DNA of 64,000 nt from Endozoicomonas montiporae CL-33 (GTDB lineage Bacteria > Pseudomonadota > Gammaproteobacteria > Pseudomonadales > Endozoicomonadaceae), in assembly GCF_001583435.1 (NCBI RefSeq), contig NZ_CP013251.1:1-64000 (forward strand), in the 5' to 3' direction. How positions within the stretch are numbered: position 1 is the stretch's first letter; each line of letters begins with the position of its first letter. Both the position numbers and the translations under genes were made by a program. Below the pieces are notes generated by a model. That model saw only the letters and a program-made list of their open reading frames with translations. It had not been told where the DNA came from and searched no databases. Positions 30,291 through 39,997 of this stretch are shown here, piece by piece.

Positions 30291-30452
30291 ATGAATAAGC
30301 CATTCGTTGATATTTTAATGGGGTCTGCCAGTATGGATCTGCTCAGCCAGGTGTCAGGTCTGCCTTGTGCCGAGTTGTCAGTGGTGCTCACCGAGCTGGA
30401 AATGGAAGGTCTGGTGCAGTCTGTTCCCGGTGGTTTTGTCAGGGTGCGCTGA
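30291..30452 (+). CDS. Chimeric purE-dprA junction ORF (copy 2)
   Basis: This 53-aa frame encodes the same protein as the one at 24892-25053: a PurE-like start fused in frame to the DprA winged helix. It shares several silent changes with copy 1 against the genuine dprA end and has one more of its own. It marks the end of duplication unit 2. Function is doubtful. Confidence 0.5.
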   Translation: MNKPFVDILMGSASMDLLSQVSGLPCAELSVVLTELEMEGLVQSVPGGFVRVR

Positions 30453-30488
30453 TACTTTTTTATGGAGCGTTAAGGTGCTCTTGCCCCC

Positions 30489-32264
30489 CTATTCTTCATC
30501 TGCTTTATTCAGAATTTCTTTCAGAAGTGACGTTTTGATATTGTCCTTATAGATACGGATATCCTGCATGGCGGCTTCGATTTCGTCTTGACCAGATGAT
30601 TCAGTCAGCTGCTGAAAGGTCTTGTTTATCTGCCTTAGCCAGGCGATATCCTGCCACTTTGGTGGAAGTTCATGAATAGTATTTTGTTCAATAGCCTCGT
30701 CGACCTTGGAGATAGCGAGCCATAATTCACTGCTTCCATCCATTGTTTGCTCGACTAAAGCTCTAAGAATCGGAGAAGCGTTGTAACGGGTAGTCAGTGA
30801 ATTGGTAAATGTTGAGATAGTTGAAGGTTCTTTTAATATCCGTTTAAGTGCACTGGCTTTTTTCCCCGGAGAGAAATAACGGAAATAATCGTGCATGGTT
30901 TCAAGGCCGCTCTCTTTGGCAATGCGGGCAAACTCATCATTAACGAAGCGTTGTAAAATCATCCATTCGTGCAGCGGGAGCTTACCCATGGAAAGCACCC
31001 GAAATAAACTAAGTTCTCCTGTTGTTCCCACCACTGGCTGAGAGAAAAATGCCAGAGATTGAGCCAGAGGTTCTGGTGTTGGAAACACGTTAACCACCCT
31101 GATTTGAAAGCCGTGTTTATCCTGCTGGGCAGGTCTCAGGTCAAACTCTACCTCTCCGGATTTTTCAGACCAGAACTTAACATGGGTAATGTTCACTTTT
31201 CGCAGTGCATCAATAATTGCAGGGTCTTCAAAATCTTCTGCCTTCATTTTCATTATCAGAGTGAGCCTGTTTTTGTTTGTTGCTAAAGACAAAGTCTGAA
31301 TAAACTGAAGGTTGGCAAACAGGGTGTGCATGTATGAGTAGTAGTAATTGCCAGAAACAAAAAAAGCGAGGGCTTTTTTTCTGTTGGTCTGCCCGGTTAA
31401 TGCGAGCAGCTCGTCATCAGATAATACAGACAGGTGTTTAAGATAGTTTGAAGGCTTGTCAGGTTTATTCAGTAACAAACCTATCTTATGACTGCGAAGA
31501 CCAAATTCCCTTGCAATACCTGCCTGCATAGGCTGCCCGGGATAAACAATTTTATGATGAATGGATTTTCCGTAATCAGTCATCGATTCAACATATCCGG
31601 AAAACAGGCTCCTGAAGCTGGTTTCAATATCCAGTCTTTCTTCTGAGAGTAGTTTTAGAGTCAGCTTCTGGTATTCTTCATCCAGACTTTTGACATCATA
31701 CAGGTATTCGCTGTGATGCAGGGTTTCAAAAAAGGAGTAAGGTATCGTGTGTATCTCATTTTCAGGTATCAGTTTGTACAGAACATCATTAACCAGGGCA
31801 ATGGTTTGACGACTGCTTTTTACCCAGCTCCTGGCAATGTCAGTATTGTGAATGTTTTCCTGCGATTCATCATCCATTAGCAGCAACATATCATCTGGAC
31901 CAGAGGGAAAATCGAATATTCTCTTAACCGCTTCAGCCTCTTCAGCTTCGCCATACATGATTCTTTTAAAGGGAATGGGCTTTTTCCGGCCTTCGTTCAC
32001 TACTTCCTGAAACCTGAATACAAAAGCGTAAATACCAAACCCGGTACCACCACTCAGACTCAGCAGAACCAGATTTTTACCCTGCGGTTTTTCAGGTTGC
32101 GTGGCAGTGTAAAGCATAATAGCTGTTTCCTGACCCGGCATGGTAAAAGGAATGCCCAGCAAACTATCCTCTGCGAGTGCAGTTCTGTGCAATAAAAGAC
32201 AGAAAAGAAACAGAACAGGTGCCTTTGGAAAAAAGTTTTTAAATTGTGAGATCAAAAAAATCAT
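30489..32264 (-). CDS. Secreted protein with GT-B-like glycosyltransferase motifs
   Basis: This is a 591-aa protein with a Sec signal peptide (hydrophobic stretch APVLFLFCLLLHRTALA, cleavage near residue 31). No family is firmly recognised. The segment PVVGTTGELSLFRVLSMGK followed by LPLHEW resembles the donor-site loop of GT-B glycosyltransferases, and the preceding LTLIMKMKAEDFEDP / ITHVKFW alternation looks Rossmann-like. It lies 37 bp downstream of the autotransporter gene on the same strand, so the two are probably co-transcribed. A role in modifying the autotransporter is possible but speculative. The C-terminal 150 residues are helical. Confidence 0.6.
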   Translation of the reverse strand: MIFLISQFKNFFPKAPVLFLFCLLLHRTALAEDSLLGIPFTMPGQETAIMLYTATQPEKPQGKNLVLLSLSGGTGFGIYAFVFRFQEVVNEGRKKPIPFKRIMYGEAEEAEAVKRIFDFPSGPDDMLLLMDDESQENIHNTDIARSWVKSSRQTIALVNDVLYKLIPENEIHTIPYSFFETLHHSEYLYDVKSLDEEYQKLTLKLLSEERLDIETSFRSLFSGYVESMTDYGKSIHHKIVYPGQPMQAGIAREFGLRSHKIGLLLNKPDKPSNYLKHLSVLSDDELLALTGQTNRKKALAFFVSGNYYYSYMHTLFANLQFIQTLSLATNKNRLTLIMKMKAEDFEDPAIIDALRKVNITHVKFWSEKSGEVEFDLRPAQQDKHGFQIRVVNVFPTPEPLAQSLAFFSQPVVGTTGELSLFRVLSMGKLPLHEWMILQRFVNDEFARIAKESGLETMHDYFRYFSPGKKASALKRILKEPSTISTFTNSLTTRYNASPILRALVEQTMDGSSELWLAISKVDEAIEQNTIHELPPKWQDIAWLRQINKTFQQLTESSGQDEIEAAMQDIRIYKDNIKTSLLKEILNKADEE

Positions 32265-32301
32265 CTTACAAAACCTTATTTTTATTGTTGTTTATAAAAA
32301 T

Positions 32302-34539
32302 TCAAAAGTTGTATTCCAGACGTAAATAACCAGAATCACTATGCCACCTTTCAGACCCGTTGCGACTGAAGGCCAACTCTATAACCGCCTGTTCTGACAT
32401 TGAGTAGCTTAAGCCAGCTTGAATCTCATAGCGGTTTTTATTAAGGCTTGTGCCTGTGGATGTAAACCAGGAGGGCTTGCTAGTGAAGGCATAAGCTGTT
32501 TTTACCTCATATGCTTTTGCTTTGAAGTCATGCCAGACAGAGCCTGAAAATTGCCATGTCAGCAAATGGCGACCTATTTTCTGAAAGGTTTCTGTAAGGA
32601 TGCCCACACCGGATTCCATCAGTTTGTACTCATTGGATGCATAGTGGTAATTGAGCGAGCCGGTTTCGGTATAATTTGGTGTCGATAAAGTCTGATAATT
32701 CAAGCTGATATGAGGTGAAATAAACCAGTCTGAGTACTGAAGTTTCTTAGCCAGAAGCAATGATAACCCATGATGCCTGCTATCGAACTTGCTTTTGGCT
32801 GAATCAAGTGAGGCAACTTCATAAAATCGCTGATGAGTATTTTTATGGAGGCCGGAACTAAGAACGGCAGTTAAAGACCAGTCTGACCAGCGTTTTTGAC
32901 CGTAAAGACTGATCAGATAACTTTGCAGGTTTAAAAAATCCGGAGAATGATTTTTTTTCGTTTTGCTGTTCCCGTAACTAAAGGCCACACCTGCCATTAA
33001 ATCGTTTGACCATTGTTGATCATAACCAAGAGTTAGTCCGTCGCTGGTTACATCGTAGCCTCTGATCAGTGTGCCATTTTTCTTTCGCTGCTTTTTGTAG
33101 TGGCTGGTAGAGTGATACGTTACCCCCCATAAACGTTTACTGGCTGATTCGCTGGTGTCACCATAATTTAAGGAGTCAAATCGACTGGCAGCTTTTTGCG
33201 TCAGTTGCTGTTGAATCGACCGGGTCATTGTCATTGGCAAAGAGGCAATACTGCCATTAGTCGAAGGCTTGAGCTCTTTTGCAATCTTTGCCAGCTGCTC
33301 GTCGTCCGAAACGGCTGTCAGTGCGGAAAACCAGCTCTCAACTTCACTGGTCGTTGCCAGGCTGATTTCAGGCGTTTCCAGAACGTCAATAACGTTTTCC
33401 AGAGCTTCGCTGTAGGCTTCTTTAGAATCATCAATCAGGCCACTTTCAGCTATCACCTCATCAATGTCTCTGGCTTGAAGGGTAATATCGATTTCCTGAT
33501 GATTTCCGGTGATGGAAATGCTGTCAAAAAACAGAGAACTATCGATGTTTAGCTGGTCCTTTCCAGCAATCGTAGTGTTTGAACGCAAGGCTTTATAGTT
33601 TGAAATGCCTTCTCTGGTCAGTACATAAAAATCAGGCTCCAGCGACAGAGTGCTGCCCGATGAAAAGCTGGCACTACCACTTTCTATCACAGGTTGGGTC
33701 AGGTTTGCTTCAGTCAGTGATACAACCAGAGAACTGTTTGTTTCCTGAATATAATCGGTTCCATCCAGTACCAGACCATCAGTAGAAAGCTCTCCAGAGT
33801 TTCTGAACTGCAGAGTTCCAGTAAATGTGCCGGATACATTGCTCTGGCCGCTGCTTGTTACCTGTTCAACTCCGTTTACAACGCCATTGAACACACCGCT
33901 ATCAAGCTTAAAATTGTCGGTGAGACTTGGAGAACCATAAATATTACCTCGAATCACTCCCTTATTCTCAAGGTTCAGGGCTGAACTCGAGGAGAAATCA
34001 ATCGCAGTTCCAGCACCAGCATTCAATGAGCCGTTATTGATAATGGTGCCGGTGAAAGGCGCATTACTGCGGATGAGATTTTTGCCATTAATCGCTCCGG
34101 TATTGTATATTCTGCCGGAACTGGCTCCCAGGATATCAATGGCAAAGCTGCTGCTGGCAGACTGTATATCACCGTAATTGTTAATAATGAGTGTTCCGCC
34201 ATAAGCCTTTATAACCGATCCTGCGTTAAGGTCTGCAGACAACGTTTTCACATTGTATAAAGTCAGGTTGGTGTTTGCTGACACATTGAAAACCGATTGT
34301 CCCGGCCCGGCAGCTTTGAGAGAAGCGAAATTATCGACTTCATACTTTCCTGCAGGAGAGGGATCAAGCCTGAATATAAATGGTTCAAGCTCTTTACCCG
34401 TTTGATCATTCAAAATAGTGTAATTGTTGTTGATAATTGTCAGAGCAAAAGAGGGCTGAATAAGTAATCCTGTGCACAATTTAATCAATAAATGAATAGA
34501 GTGCTTCTGAAAGCCGCTGCCATGGAAAAGAGATATCAT
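32302..34539 (-). CDS. Classical autotransporter (type Va)
   Basis: A signal peptide lies at about residues 1-32. The passenger (about 33-370) is rich in short Asn/Gly/Ser/Thr beta-helix turns such as GTLIINNYGDIQS, GRIYNTGAING and GTIINNGSLNAG. After a helical linker comes a C-terminal ~280-residue beta-barrel of alternating strands (LWGVTYHSTSHY, GLTLGYDQQW, AGVAFSYG), ending RLEYNF with the terminal Phe typical of outer-membrane barrels. The passenger should be exposed on the cell surface, probably in adhesion. It heads a two-gene unit with the protein at 30489-32264. Confidence 0.88.
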   Translation of the reverse strand: MISLFHGSGFQKHSIHLLIKLCTGLLIQPSFALTIINNNYTILNDQTGKELEPFIFRLDPSPAGKYEVDNFASLKAAGPGQSVFNVSANTNLTLYNVKTLSADLNAGSVIKAYGGTLIINNYGDIQSASSSFAIDILGASSGRIYNTGAINGKNLIRSNAPFTGTIINNGSLNAGAGTAIDFSSSSALNLENKGVIRGNIYGSPSLTDNFKLDSGVFNGVVNGVEQVTSSGQSNVSGTFTGTLQFRNSGELSTDGLVLDGTDYIQETNSSLVVSLTEANLTQPVIESGSASFSSGSTLSLEPDFYVLTREGISNYKALRSNTTIAGKDQLNIDSSLFFDSISITGNHQEIDITLQARDIDEVIAESGLIDDSKEAYSEALENVIDVLETPEISLATTSEVESWFSALTAVSDDEQLAKIAKELKPSTNGSIASLPMTMTRSIQQQLTQKAASRFDSLNYGDTSESASKRLWGVTYHSTSHYKKQRKKNGTLIRGYDVTSDGLTLGYDQQWSNDLMAGVAFSYGNSKTKKNHSPDFLNLQSYLISLYGQKRWSDWSLTAVLSSGLHKNTHQRFYEVASLDSAKSKFDSRHHGLSLLLAKKLQYSDWFISPHISLNYQTLSTPNYTETGSLNYHYASNEYKLMESGVGILTETFQKIGRHLLTWQFSGSVWHDFKAKAYEVKTAYAFTSKPSWFTSTGTSLNKNRYEIQAGLSYSMSEQAVIELAFSRNGSERWHSDSGYLRLEYNF

Positions 34540-34687
34540 CTGAAACCTTTCACGTTGACGGTTTCATAGTGTTGTCGGCCTCGACTGGCTGAAAGAAAGT
34601 GGTTTTAAACAGAGGGTGCAATGCTCAACATAGTTATAAAGACCTGTTAGAATCCGAATCTTGCTGATCAATCCAAATGGAAGTGTT

Positions 34688-35194
34688 ATGACGAAGCCAT
34701 TCGTTGCTATTCTAATGGGGTCTGATTCGGACCTGCCCAAGGTTCAGGCCGCTATCGACGTACTCAAAAAGCTGGATGTTCCAGTTGAAGTTAAAGTGCA
34801 TTCTGCACACCGAACTCCGGAAGCGACTCATCACTATGTCACCGACGCTGACAAGCGTGGCTGCGCAGCCTTTATTGCCTGTGCAGGCATGGCGGCGCAC
34901 CTGGCGGGTGTGGTTGCTTCCCTGACCATCAAACCGGTGATTGGTGTACCGATTGATGCAGGTCCTCTGGACGGTCTGGACGCTCTGCTGTCTACCGTAC
35001 AAATGCCGGGTGGTATTCCGGTAGCGACCGTTGCTATTGGTAAAGCCGGTGCGAAAAACGCAGGCTATCTTGCTGCTCAAATTATTGCCTTGGGTGATAA
35101 AGAGCTGGCTGATCGTCTGCAGATGGAGCGTAAGGCCAATACTGAAGAAGTACTGGCGAAAGACGCTGCCCTGCAACAACAACTGAACGGCTGA
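34688..35194 (+). CDS. purE: N5-CAIR mutase (PurE)
   Basis: PurE interconverts N5-carboxyaminoimidazole ribonucleotide and CAIR in purine synthesis. The 168-aa protein shows MGSDSDLPKV, VHSAHRTPE, AGMAAHLAGVVAS and KPVIGVP. I place the start at ATG 34688 with GGAAG upstream. The same leader occurs in the two chimeric junction copies in the island. No purK is adjacent. tsaC follows after 1 bp. Confidence 0.96.
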   Translation: MTKPFVAILMGSDSDLPKVQAAIDVLKKLDVPVEVKVHSAHRTPEATHHYVTDADKRGCAAFIACAGMAAHLAGVVASLTIKPVIGVPIDAGPLDGLDALLSTVQMPGGIPVATVAIGKAGAKNAGYLAAQIIALGDKELADRLQMERKANTEEVLAKDAALQQQLNG

Positions 35195-35195
35195 T

Positions 35196-35822
35196 ATGAC
35201 TGCGACCCCTGATGTAAATTCCGGGATGACTCTGGAACAGGCAACTCCGGAGACAACTCCGAATAATAACTTGTCCACCGCACAGGCAGCGGTCACGGTG
35301 CATCAGGGGGGCGTTATTGCTTATCCTACCGAAGCAGTATGGGGGCTGGGCTGCGATCCTTGGAACAGGGATGCGGTGTACCGCATTCTGGATATCAAAG
35401 CCCGCCCTGTAGAGAAGGGCATGATTCTGGTGGCGGCCTCTGAAGCCCAGATTGCGCCGCTGCTGGAACCGCTGACGGCAACTCAGCGGCAAGCTCTTTC
35501 CGACTCCTGGCCAGGACCTTTTACCTGGCTGATTCCCGACATCAATCATTGGGTGCCTGACTGGGTAAAAGGTCAGTTTGATACGGTGGCTGTCCGTATC
35601 AGTGATCACCCGGTTGTGCAGGCTTTGTGTGAAGCTGCTGGGCATCCGTTAATTTCCACTTCTGCCAATCGGGCAGGAGAACCGCCCTTGCTCACCGAAC
35701 AGTCGTTGCATCAGCATTTTGGTGCAGAAGTCGATTTGATCGTACCCGGAAAAACCGGTTCACAAAATACGCCTTCTGAAATTCGTGACTTACGAACCGG
35801 GCAGGTCATCCGGTCCGGCTGA
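35196..35822 (+). CDS. tsaC: Threonylcarbamoyl-AMP synthase TsaC
   Basis: TsaC makes threonylcarbamoyl-AMP from threonine, bicarbonate and ATP for the t6A37 modification of ANN-decoding tRNAs. The YrdC fold is seen in GGVIAYPTEAVWGLGCDP, KARPVEKGMILVAA, WPGPFTWLIP, VAVRISDHP and PLISTSANRAGEPP. It is 208 aa with a ~20-residue N-terminal extension against E. coli. An internal ATG at 35226 would give a length nearer the family norm. Confidence 0.94.
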   Translation: MTATPDVNSGMTLEQATPETTPNNNLSTAQAAVTVHQGGVIAYPTEAVWGLGCDPWNRDAVYRILDIKARPVEKGMILVAASEAQIAPLLEPLTATQRQALSDSWPGPFTWLIPDINHWVPDWVKGQFDTVAVRISDHPVVQALCEAAGHPLISTSANRAGEPPLLTEQSLHQHFGAEVDLIVPGKTGSQNTPSEIRDLRTGQVIRSG

Positions 35823-35855
35823 ATGGCCGATATGCGCCTGAAGCGCATGGGATGA

Positions 35856-36787
<932 letters not shown>

Positions 36788-36788
<1 letters not shown>

Positions 36789-37624
36789 TGGCGGGTCCTG
36801 TTGATAAGTATGCCGTTTTGGGCAACCCCGTTGCTCATAGCAAGTCACCCCGGATACACACGATGTTTGCCAGTCAGACTGAACAGCGGCTACAGTATAA
36901 CGCCCGACTGGTACCTGTGGATGGTTTTGATGAAGCCATTAACCACTTTTTCAAGGAAGAGTTTGGAGGGCATGGCCTGAGTATCACCGTTCCGTTTAAG
37001 GAACAGGCCTGGGAATGTGCACAACATCGTACAGCTCGTGCAGAAAAAGCCGGGGCAGTGAATACATTGTGGATAACCAACGATGGCGTAATTCATGGTG
37101 ATAACACCGATGGCTTGGGACTGGTGCGTGATTTATCAGTGAACCATCAGGTAGAACTGGAGAACAAACGTATTCTTATTCTGGGTGCGGGTGGTGCGGT
37201 GCGTGGTGTGCTTGAGCCTTTGTTGGAACAAAAGCCTTCCGAGCTGGTCGTTGCCAATCGCACTGTCAGCAAAGCTGAAGCATTGGTAGAACTGTTTCCC
37301 GAAAAGCCCGTTTCTGCCTGTGGATTTACAGATCTTTCAGGGAATTTTGATCTGATTATTAATGGCACTTCAGCTAGCCTGCAGGGCGACCTCCCTCCCC
37401 TGCCCGTTGAAATAGTGGCTGAACATACCATTTGCTACGACATGATGTACGCCAGTGAAACCACTGTGTTTAATCAGTGGGGACTGGCGCATGGAGCCCG
37501 TCAGGCGTTGGATGGTCTGGGTATGCTGGTGGAACAGGCGGCAGAACAGTTTCTGATTTGGCGTGGTGTTCGTCCGGATACTGCACCCGTGCTGCTGCAT
37601 CTTCGTGAAGACATGTCAGCTTAA
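36788..37624 (+). CDS. aroE: Shikimate dehydrogenase AroE
   Basis: AroE reduces 3-dehydroshikimate with NADPH in chorismate synthesis. Motifs are VLGNPVAHSKSPRIH (shikimate binding), NVTVPFKE-type segment SITVPFKEQAWE, GAVNTLW, DNTDGLGLVRDL, and the NADP loop ILGAGGAVRGVLEPL. The ATG at 36788 overlaps the hemF stop and gives 278 aa, the usual size. An upstream in-frame start at 36758 would be inside hemF and is not needed. Confidence 0.96.
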
Positions 37625-37654
37625 AAAATGGCAGCTTAACAAGAAGGAACCTTG

Positions 37655-38305
37655 ATGGAAATGACCAACCTGAAAAAAGGTGACCTGCTTTTTCAGCTGC
37701 GTTCCGGTGGTGAACTGGAATACGCCATCAGTCGTGTTTTTGCCGGTTATAACGGCATGCTTCTGAACCATGTAGCTATTTATTGTGGCGACAATCATGG
37801 GCAGGGACAGGTTGTTGAGGCCACCATGCCACAGGTTCGATGCATCGATCTGAAGCATTTCCTTGAACGTTCGGTTGTGGACACTTCAGGACGACACTGT
37901 GTTGTGCAGGCCAGACTGCTACCGGAATTTCAGCACCTTACTGACAGTGCCGTCGAGTTTGTCCTGAAACAGCTGAATAAGCCTTACGACAGTGACTATA
38001 ACGGCCGTTGTAAAGGCTGGTATTGCAGTGAACTGGTGCTGGAAGCCTGGCGTCAAGCCAACCATGGTCGCTTTGTTTTTCCACAGACACCTATGGGCTT
38101 CAGAGATATGGAAACCGGCAAACTCCTTCCTTACTGGATTCAGCATTATAAAAAGACGGGTCAACCGATTCCTGAAGGAAAGCCCGGTTCTCATCCGGCG
38201 TTAGTGTCCTGTTCTGAAAAACTGGAAATTCTAAATGTGATAGGTCAACTGCCATCAAGGCTGGAATCGCTCAGTATTTTTAAGCCTCCACTGCAAACGG
38301 TCTGA
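37655..38305 (+). CDS. Permuted papain-like (YiiX/NlpC-P60 type) protein
   Basis: This 216-aa protein has a circularly permuted NlpC/P60-like hydrolase layout. An N-terminal LKKGDLLFQL strand is followed by LLNHVAIYCG with the likely catalytic His39, then VVEATMPQ. The likely nucleophile Cys lies in GWYCSELVLEAW. Such enzymes are thought to be amidases or lipid hydrolases; the substrate is unknown. No signal peptide is seen. ATG 37655 is chosen over TTG 37652, with GAAGGA upstream. It lies 30 bp after aroE and may be co-transcribed. Confidence 0.75.
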   Translation: MEMTNLKKGDLLFQLRSGGELEYAISRVFAGYNGMLLNHVAIYCGDNHGQGQVVEATMPQVRCIDLKHFLERSVVDTSGRHCVVQARLLPEFQHLTDSAVEFVLKQLNKPYDSDYNGRCKGWYCSELVLEAWRQANHGRFVFPQTPMGFRDMETGKLLPYWIQHYKKTGQPIPEGKPGSHPALVSCSEKLEILNVIGQLPSRLESLSIFKPPLQTV

Positions 38306-38498
38306 TTGAAAATCAGCTTCGTTCTGAGCATGACTTTCGAGATGATCAGGCAATACCAAAGGGCATAAATACCCAAAGGCTCGAGGGTCAGCGCAGATAA
38401 AGTGGTTTATTCAAAAAAACAAGGCTATTTTATGACCATCTGGTCAGATTTTGTCTATTATCCTCTCTCTTCGTTATGTGATTACATAGGTTGTACAA

Positions 38499-39923
38499 AT
38501 GAGAGATTACGCTCAAAAAGCTTTACCCGTGTTGCTGGTCGCAGTGTTGGCCTTGCCGAACGGTGCACTGGCAGAGCGAAGTGTGAAGACTATTCTGTTC
38601 CCGGCTGCCGTTGGAGGGTTCTTTATTTTCGCAGCTTATTCTTCTTCACATATATACAATACATTGACAATCACTGAGATTAACAACGAAGTGAAGGCAA
38701 TGCGTCAAATGATGAAGCCTCAGCTGCCAACCTCAGGGTCAATACCTTCTGAAAAAACAGGGGATCAGACACGGAGTATCACCTTCAGCAACGGAGGTTT
38801 CCACTGGGCCTCTCTCAAGCAAATCAGACACTCTGATTTTAAGTTGACTCCCTTCTTTTTTTATTCTCAGACTGGCAATCTGACCAGCTATTGTATGGTA
38901 ACGCAGGAACAAGGTATCCCCCCTACTGCCGGGGCTGGTCAGCTTGTGGGGTATCTGAAAATACCAGACCTGCCGGGGCTTCCGACCGGCTGTGAGGTCG
39001 ATGAAACTGACGTTCAGGGATCAGTATCCGGGAAGAGATTAGAGGAAGAACCGGGCAAATATTTACTCTTGGTGGAAACTCCGGAGAGACATTACAGGTG
39101 GCTGCCAGCCACGCTTGGACGCATCTATACCACTGTAGTGTTTGGTTTTTCTGGTGAGGGAGTTTATGATACCGATGTGCATCTGTGCAAAGGTGTGTTG
39201 AATGGCGCACCAGGCATTCTGACCTTTGATAGCTCACAACCCGCCACTGACTTCATTAACTCTCCATGCACACCAGTGGCAGGTTGGGAAATTACCAAAA
39301 ACAAAGACTATAGTGCATTATCAACTTCGAATAAGAATGATCTTTCACCGGAAAAAAATACCGCTTCGGCTCTATTGGTACCAAGAGCCAGAAAGATGAG
39401 TGCTTCTAACAAAAAGACAACCATTCAATGGCAACAAAAAACGGACACAAATGTCCCATCTATAATTCAATCGGATGCTGACTCCAAAGATATCGCCTCT
39501 ACATATTGCTCACCCAAAACAGAGCTTGGGCAATTTCTTGTGGGTAACAGGCTAGGGAAAGACTGCTGGTATATCAATATCCAGCAAAAAAAGGCTTTTC
39601 GGGCCTTCAATCTGGAAGGCAAGAAGCAGACAAAATATCTGACGCCTTTATTTAACCGGGAACAACCCATTCTCTGGCAGGAGTACCACAAAGATTCAGG
39701 CATCCCGTCCGGGGCTTTGATTGCCGGGTATGATAGTGTTACTGGTCAGCCACTCTATTTTTGCAGTTATTATGATAACGATATTCTGATTCGGCAATTT
39801 GGTGTGTTCGCCAAAGAAACCAAAGAATGTATCTTTTTCCCTGTTAACTTTAATAAAAAAACATATAAGTTGGAGAGCACTTCGACCGGTTTTGATCTTT
39901 TGGTCACAGGCCAGATTCAGTAG
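38499..39923 (+). CDS. Membrane-anchored secreted protein with DM9-like segment
   Basis: A signal-type segment (about residues 1-26, ending GALAERS) is followed by a second hydrophobic stretch (about 30-50), so the protein may be anchored in the inner membrane. The rest is extracytoplasmic and Cys-containing. Near the C-terminus, LWQEYHKDSGIPSGALIAG then TGQPLYFCSYY and FVKETKECIFFP-like text resembles a DM9 (DUF3421) repeat, a lectin-like domain. An earlier GIPPTAGAGQLVGY is weaker. This similarity is my reading of a short pattern. No partner genes are obvious. Confidence 0.55.
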   Translation: MRDYAQKALPVLLVAVLALPNGALAERSVKTILFPAAVGGFFIFAAYSSSHIYNTLTITEINNEVKAMRQMMKPQLPTSGSIPSEKTGDQTRSITFSNGGFHWASLKQIRHSDFKLTPFFFYSQTGNLTSYCMVTQEQGIPPTAGAGQLVGYLKIPDLPGLPTGCEVDETDVQGSVSGKRLEEEPGKYLLLVETPERHYRWLPATLGRIYTTVVFGFSGEGVYDTDVHLCKGVLNGAPGILTFDSSQPATDFINSPCTPVAGWEITKNKDYSALSTSNKNDLSPEKNTASALLVPRARKMSASNKKTTIQWQQKTDTNVPSIIQSDADSKDIASTYCSPKTELGQFLVGNRLGKDCWYINIQQKKAFRAFNLEGKKQTKYLTPLFNREQPILWQEYHKDSGIPSGALIAGYDSVTGQPLYFCSYYDNDILIRQFGVFAKETKECIFFPVNFNKKTYKLESTSTGFDLLVTGQIQ

Positions 39924-39964
39924 TCGTACTATTTTGCATGCCGAAACGGCAAAAACAGCAGTAA

Positions 39965-39988
39965 TGACTGCCTGACAAAAGGCAGTCA
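39965..39988. terminator. Hairpin between convergent genes
   Basis: An 8-bp stem TGACTGCC/GGCAGTCA with an 8-nt loop lies between the DM9-like gene and speB, which converge. There is no long T-tract. Confidence 0.45.
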
Positions 39989-39997
39989 CAATAAGTT

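Noticed and set aside
38402..38677. 91-aa plus-strand frame upstream of the DM9-like gene
   Set aside because: Overlaps the signal-peptide-bearing start of the larger gene in another frame; taken as a shadow.
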